Assembly (NCBI GenBank): GCA_002359075.1
Contig: DEQA01000040.1
Coordinates: 3,409 to 11,950 of the forward strand
Length of the DNA stretch: 8,542 bases
Direction of reading: 5' to 3'
From: Planococcaceae bacterium UBA3378
GTDB taxonomy: Bacteria > Bacillota > Bacilli > Bacillales_A > Planococcaceae
Shown: positions 3,980 through 8,542 of the stretch, one piece after another
How the letters are laid out: every line of letters begins with the position of its first letter
How positions within the stretch are numbered: position 1 is the stretch's first letter
Made by a program: the position numbers and the translations under genes
Notes under the pieces: model-generated
Told to the model about the DNA's origin: nothing
What the model saw: only the letters and a program-made list of their open reading frames with translations
Database searches by the model: none

Positions 3980-5908
3980 ATGTATCACAAAATGTCCGGG
4001 GAATCTGAGGACGTAACGAAAGCAAACTGCGAGAAGCTGGCCGGGCTGTTTCCAGAGGTCGTGACAGAGGATGGTCGCATTGACTTTGAACAGCTTCGGA
4101 TGTTACTGGGAGAAGCGGTTGAGCAAGGCAGTGAACGCTATTCCTTCAGCTGGAACGGCAAGAAGGAGGCCATGCTTGGTGCGCAAAAGCCGTCAAAGGG
4201 AACACTGCGGCCGCTTCCTGACAAAAGCAAGGAATTTGACACAACGCAGAATCTCTATATTGAAGGGGACAATCTTGAAGTCCTCAAGCTTCTTCAAAAA
4301 TCCTATAATAACAAAATCAAAATGATCTATATTGACCCGCCGTATAATACCGGGAAGGACTTTGTCTATAAGGACAATTTTGCAAAAGGCGTCCACAACT
4401 ACCTGGAGCAGACAGGGCAGGTTGATGCACAGGGCAACCGCCTGACAACAAATACGGAAAGCAACGGCCGCTTCCACTCGGACTGGCTGAATATGATCTA
4501 TCCGCGCCTGAAGCTTGCGCGTAATCTGCTGAAGGAAAACGGCGTTATCTTTATTAGCATCGATGATCATGAGCAGAGTAATCTAATTAAGGTGTGTGAC
4601 GAGATTTTCGGGCAGCATAATTTTGTCGCCAATCTCGTATGGGCAAATAAAGAGGGAGGGGGCAGCTCGGATTCCCGGCTGTTCCGTATTAAGCATGAGT
4701 ATATTGTGTGCTATGCCAAGTCGATTGAAAAGCTCGATATTTCAGGGGTGGCTATCAGCAACGCGGACCGCTATAAGCAAAAGGACGAGCATGAAACTGT
4801 ACGCGGACCGTATTACCTGCAAAAGCTCGGCATGGGCTCGATCCAGTATTCGCCGTCTCTTGATTATGCAATTGAGGCACCGGACGGAACAATTATTTAC
4901 CCGGCTGATAACAACAACGGCAAAAAGGCTTGCTGGCGCTGGTCGGAAGCAAAATTCAAATGGGGTGTCGAAAACGATTTCGTTGTCATCCAAAAGGATT
5001 CCAAAGGTGTTTGGACCGTTTATACAAAGCAGTATTTAAAGATGGACAATGACGGTAACGTGATTACCCGCACACAGCGTCCGCTCGGGATTATAGAGGA
5101 ATATTCCAGTACGCAGGCCTCGAAGTTTCTCGATCATATCGGCATGGGCAATGTATTTGATTACTCGAAGCCCGTCCGTTTAATCGAGTACTTGATTGAC
5201 CGTGTCCTGATGGAGGAAGACGACATCGTCCTCGACTTCTTTTCAGGCTCGGCGACAACGGCACATGCGGTTATGAAGCGGAATGCAGAGGACGGGAAAA
5301 ACCGCCGCTTTATTCTTGTTCAATTGCCTGAACCGCTTGCTGCAGACAGCTACAGTACAATCTGTGATATCGGCGAGGAGCGTATCCGCCGTTCAGGGGA
5401 AAAAGTGAAGGAAGAGATGCAGGAGCGGATAATAAAGGCAGGACTGCTTGGTGATGGGCAGCTGGATCCTGAAAAGCTTGATACCGGCTTTAAAGTGCTC
5501 AAGCTTGATCAGTCTAATATCCGTGAGTGGCATACAGATTTTGATCATCTGGAGGAAGCACTTGATCTGTTTGAGGAGGTCTTTGTGGAAGGACGCTCTG
5601 AGCTGGATATCGTCTATGAAATGATGCTGAAAAATGGCTTGGAGCTGACAAGTTCAGTTACTGTATTTCACGTAGACGGCCGGAATGTTTATGATGTTGC
5701 ACACGGACGTCTGTTTATTTGCCTTGATGATCATATTGACCGGCACATTGCCGAGGCGATTGTGGAAGCAAAGAAAAAATCAGGAGCAAAAGCCGGCTCG
5801 GTCATCTTCAAGGATACAGGCTTTGCCGGCAATGACGCAGAGAAACTGAACTGCTATGAATACCTGAAGGATGCGGGTTATCCAGAAGATAATCTGCTGT
5901 CTATTTAG
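3980..5908 (+). CDS. mod: Type III restriction-modification system, Mod subunit (DNA adenine N6-methyltransferase)
   Basis: A 642-residue protein, the normal size for type III Mod. It transfers a methyl group from S-adenosylmethionine to an adenine in one strand of a non-palindromic site, and supplies sequence recognition for the Mod-Res complex. Catalytic motif IV is IYIDPPYNTG (DPPY at residues 119-122). The cofactor motif I appears later as VLDFFSGSATTAHA (FFSGS at 420-424). This order, IV before I, defines the beta class used by type III enzymes. The stretch between, roughly residues 200-390, should hold the target recognition domain, so the site cannot be deduced. FHSDWLNMIYPRL and GVIFISIDDHE are further conserved blocks. 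GGAG (3969-3972) is 7 nt from ATG 3980 but only 1 nt from the in-frame ATG 3974, so 3980 is preferred; the difference is two residues. No phase-variation repeat is seen in the gene. res follows after 11 nt. Confidence 0.95.
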   Translation: MYHKMSGESEDVTKANCEKLAGLFPEVVTEDGRIDFEQLRMLLGEAVEQGSERYSFSWNGKKEAMLGAQKPSKGTLRPLPDKSKEFDTTQNLYIEGDNLEVLKLLQKSYNNKIKMIYIDPPYNTGKDFVYKDNFAKGVHNYLEQTGQVDAQGNRLTTNTESNGRFHSDWLNMIYPRLKLARNLLKENGVIFISIDDHEQSNLIKVCDEIFGQHNFVANLVWANKEGGGSSDSRLFRIKHEYIVCYAKSIEKLDISGVAISNADRYKQKDEHETVRGPYYLQKLGMGSIQYSPSLDYAIEAPDGTIIYPADNNNGKKACWRWSEAKFKWGVENDFVVIQKDSKGVWTVYTKQYLKMDNDGNVITRTQRPLGIIEEYSSTQASKFLDHIGMGNVFDYSKPVRLIEYLIDRVLMEEDDIVLDFFSGSATTAHAVMKRNAEDGKNRRFILVQLPEPLAADSYSTICDIGEERIRRSGEKVKEEMQERIIKAGLLGDGQLDPEKLDTGFKVLKLDQSNIREWHTDFDHLEEALDLFEEVFVEGRSELDIVYEMMLKNGLELTSSVTVFHVDGRNVYDVAHGRLFICLDDHIDRHIAEAIVEAKKKSGAKAGSVIFKDTGFAGNDAEKLNCYEYLKDAGYPEDNLLSI

Positions 5909-5919
5909 AGGTGGGCTGC

Positions 5920-8542
5920 ATGAACATACAATTTGATGAACTAACCTATCAAACGGAAGCGATTCAATCGGTGCTCCGTGTATTTGAAGGGCAGCAAATC
6001 CGCAGCTCGGACTTCACGATTGCAGGAGACGACCGGCAGGGAAAGCTGTTTGGCGAAAAGGGGATCGGCAACCGGATCGATCATGACCGGGCGCGGCTGC
6101 TGCGAAACGTCCAGCAAATCCAGATCGATAACGGCATCCCGGTATGTGATCAGCTGCCTGAGTCATTTCCGCAGTTTAATATCGAAATGGAAACAGGGAC
6201 GGGCAAGACATTTGTCTATTTAAAAACAATCCTTGAGCTGAACAGGTCATACGGCTTTACGAAGTTTGTTATCGTCGTTCCGTCTGTTGCGATTAAAGAG
6301 GGTGTGATGAAGACGCTTGACATCACGAAGGAATATTTCAAGGCGCAGATGAACGGCGTGATTTACCGCTCCTTTATGTATGACAGCAAACGCTTGAATG
6401 AGGTGCGCGATTTTGCTCAGAGCGAGTCGATTGAGATTATGGTCATCAATATCCAGGCATTCTCAAAAAGCAGTAAAAATGAGGACAATATGAACATCAT
6501 CTACCGAAAAGATATGGACTCCTTATTCGGGATTGCCCCAATTGAGCTTATTGCTGAGACGCATCCGGTCGTTATCATTGACGAGCCGCAGAGTGTGGAC
6601 AATACGGAAAATGCAAAGAAGGCGATCGCTGCACTGAATCCTTCTGTGACATTCCGCTATTCGGCGACACATAAAAATACGAATTATCCGCTGCTTTATA
6701 AATTGGGCCCGGTCGAGGCGTACGAGAACAGGCTCGTCAAGCAAATTGAGGTAGCAGGCATCCGCCACAATACGGACGGCAACGAAGCGTATATCCGGCT
6801 GCTTAGTATCAAGGCAACAAAAAGTGCTGTGACGGCAACCGTGGAAATGTACGAAAAATCAAAGACGGGCATTGCCAAAAAGGAAATCAAGCTAAAGCAG
6901 GGGGATGATTTATATGTTAAATCAAAACGTATTTCCACCTATGAAAAGCTTGGCTTTATAAAGGAAATCTCCGCAGAGCCCGGAAATGAATATATCGAGC
7001 TGTCAGGAGAACCGTCTATGATCCGGCTCAGTGCATCCTTGGAAAACGACCGCCGCATTAAGCGTGCCCAAATCCGCAAAACGATTGAGGAGCATCTGAA
7101 CAAGGAGCTGAAGCTCAATCCGCTCGGCATTAAGGTGCTGAGCCTGTTCTTCCTTGATAATGTAGCCAATTACCGCCATTACAATGAAGCGGGAGAAGCG
7201 GGTAAAGGGGAGTACGCCCAAATGTTTGAGGAAGAATATGAAGAGCTGATCAGCCAGGAGAAATATCGCACGCTGCGTGACCGGTCGATACCTGTAACGG
7301 ACGTACATGACGGCTACTTTGCCCAGGACGGAAAAGGCAGAGTGAAAAATACAAGCGGTGAAACGCAGGCAGACGAAAGCACCTATCAGATCATTATGAA
7401 GGATAAGGAAGATTTGCTGACGTTCTACGATGAAGAAAAAGGCCAGGTGAAAAGGGCGAACAAGCTGCGTTTTATTTTCTCGCACTCAGCATTGAAGGAA
7501 GGCTGGGACAATCCGAACGTCTTCCAGATTTGTACGCTGATCGAATCGAAGGATACGATTACAAAAAGACAGAAAATCGGCCGCGGACTGCGGATTGCCG
7601 TCAATCAGCAGGGACAGCGCGTACCTGGGTTTGAAGTTAATACTTTGACGGTTATGGCAAATGAAAGCTATGAGGACTTCGCCAAAGGTCTGCAGCGCGA
7701 ATACGAAGAGGAGGGCGTGCAGTTCGGACTGTTTGATGACGCGGTATTCAGCGCCATTATTCTGGAGGTGGACGGGCATACAGGTCTTAAAAAACCGCTC
7801 GGGCTTGCCAGATCCACAGAGCTTGTTCAGTATTTGCGTGATCATGGATATATTGATAACCGGGGCAAAGGAACGGAAACGCTGGCAAAGGCAATAAAGG
7901 AAGTAACATTTGAACTGCCTTCGGAAATAACCGCGCTTGGCGAACATGTGACAGGAAAAGTGCTGGAAGTCATCCAGCGGAAATTTGACAGCAGCAAGGT
8001 CGATATTAAAAACCGGGACGAGCGTATAACTGTCAAGGTGAAAAAAGAGGCGCTTGCCGGACCGTTTCTCGAGCTGTGGGAGAAAATCAAGTATAAGACG
8101 AATTACTCGATTTCCTTTGACTCGGAAAAGTTTGTGCAAAGCGCTGCTGAAAAATTGGCTGACGAGCTTGAGGTAACACTTGCGAAGCTGGAATATATTA
8201 AAGCAAGCCTTGTGCAGGGATCATCGGGGATTGATGTAGGAGAACAAAAGGTCGCTAGCATGGAAGCGTCCAAACAAGACTATCGCGAAGTACCTGATAT
8301 TGTGAGCCACCTGCAGCACGAAACAAAGCTTACAAGAAAGACGATTATCGCGATTTTAAAGAAAAGCGGCACACTGCCGGATTTTAAACGCAATCCGCAG
8401 CTGTACATGATGCAGACCGCCCGGATATTGAACGCGGCAAAGCGCCTGGCGATGGTGGACGGTATTAAATACGAAAAGCTGCCGAATGGTGAAGCCTACG
8501 ACCAGCAGCTGTTTCTTCGTGAGGAGCTTGTCAGCTATAAGG
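5920..8542 (+). CDS. res: Type III restriction-modification system, Res subunit (helicase-nuclease), 3' end outside window
   Basis: The frame runs open from ATG 5920 to the window end (874 full codons); type III Res proteins are usually about 900-1000 residues, so roughly the last tenth is missing. It is an SF2 ATPase that, with Mod, moves from unmethylated sites and cuts DNA when two complexes meet. Visible motifs: Walker A ETGTGKT (91-97), Walker B DEPQ (221-224), motif III SATH (248-251), then FSHSALKEGWDNPNVFQ (520-536) and motif VI QKIGRGLR (551-558), all expected for this family. The PD-(D/E)XK nuclease normally at the C-terminus lies beyond the window, so cleavage competence cannot be judged. 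AGGTGG (5909-5914), 5 nt before the ATG, is the ribosome binding site. The 11-nt gap to mod implies one transcript and coupled expression. No internal stop or frameshift was found. Confidence 0.94.
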   Translation, partial: MNIQFDELTYQTEAIQSVLRVFEGQQIRSSDFTIAGDDRQGKLFGEKGIGNRIDHDRARLLRNVQQIQIDNGIPVCDQLPESFPQFNIEMETGTGKTFVYLKTILELNRSYGFTKFVIVVPSVAIKEGVMKTLDITKEYFKAQMNGVIYRSFMYDSKRLNEVRDFAQSESIEIMVINIQAFSKSSKNEDNMNIIYRKDMDSLFGIAPIELIAETHPVVIIDEPQSVDNTENAKKAIAALNPSVTFRYSATHKNTNYPLLYKLGPVEAYENRLVKQIEVAGIRHNTDGNEAYIRLLSIKATKSAVTATVEMYEKSKTGIAKKEIKLKQGDDLYVKSKRISTYEKLGFIKEISAEPGNEYIELSGEPSMIRLSASLENDRRIKRAQIRKTIEEHLNKELKLNPLGIKVLSLFFLDNVANYRHYNEAGEAGKGEYAQMFEEEYEELISQEKYRTLRDRSIPVTDVHDGYFAQDGKGRVKNTSGETQADESTYQIIMKDKEDLLTFYDEEKGQVKRANKLRFIFSHSALKEGWDNPNVFQICTLIESKDTITKRQKIGRGLRIAVNQQGQRVPGFEVNTLTVMANESYEDFAKGLQREYEEEGVQFGLFDDAVFSAIILEVDGHTGLKKPLGLARSTELVQYLRDHGYIDNRGKGTETLAKAIKEVTFELPSEITALGEHVTGKVLEVIQRKFDSSKVDIKNRDERITVKVKKEALAGPFLELWEKIKYKTNYSISFDSEKFVQSAAEKLADELEVTLAKLEYIKASLVQGSSGIDVGEQKVASMEASKQDYREVPDIVSHLQHETKLTRKTIIAILKKSGTLPDFKRNPQLYMMQTARILNAAKRLAMVDGIKYEKLPNGEAYDQQLFLREELVSYK

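Noticed and set aside
4193..4570. 125-codon minus-strand ORF inside mod (and similar minus-strand ORFs inside res, e.g. 7003-7485 and 7486-8139)
   Set aside because: They are antisense to Mod and Res, which carry all catalytic motifs in the plus frame; composition is typical of shadow frames.

Overview
The window looks like chromosome from a Bacillaceae-type Firmicute. The evidence is strong AGGAGG-type ribosome binding sites, moderate GC with A/T-rich intergenic DNA, an Lrp-family regulator closely resembling Bacillus LrpC, a DUF3784 membrane protein and a typical Gram-positive lipoprotein signal. No rRNA, tRNA, CRISPR array or complete insertion sequence was seen. Species cannot be named from this sequence.

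Left part (1-2251): the 3' end of a TetR-family repressor gene runs into a clear intrinsic terminator. Convergent to it lies a 139-codon gene (443-862, minus strand) for an AhpD-like/carboxymuconolactone decarboxylase (CMD) protein. It was not obvious as an ORF because a single in-frame TGA sits exactly where the first cysteine of the family's CxxC redox motif belongs. The frame is otherwise intact on both sides. This makes it either a candidate UxxC selenoprotein or a gene with a fresh nonsense mutation. A divergent LrpC-like regulator follows, then a DUF3784 membrane protein and a GNAT acetyltransferase, closely spaced on the plus strand.

Middle part (2252-3973): a small three-helix membrane protein (plus strand) and a short lipoprotein (minus strand) face each other across a composite hairpin and an 8-bp tandem repeat. 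The roughly 600-bp gap after them holds an orphan Shine-Dalgarno sequence with a possible tiny membrane-peptide ORF (minus strand), several inverted repeats, and a good sigma-A-like promoter with a perfectly paired 9-bp hairpin in the leader of the next operon.

Right part (3974-8542): a type III restriction-modification operon. mod (beta-class adenine methyltransferase, DPPY motif) is followed after 11 nt by res (SF2 helicase-nuclease). The window ends inside res, after the helicase motifs and before the expected C-terminal PD-(D/E)XK nuclease. Mod and Res would form one complex that methylates one strand of a non-palindromic site and cleaves unmodified DNA.

The most interesting item is the TGA-containing CMD gene. 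The restriction system is recognisable and, as far as visible, intact.
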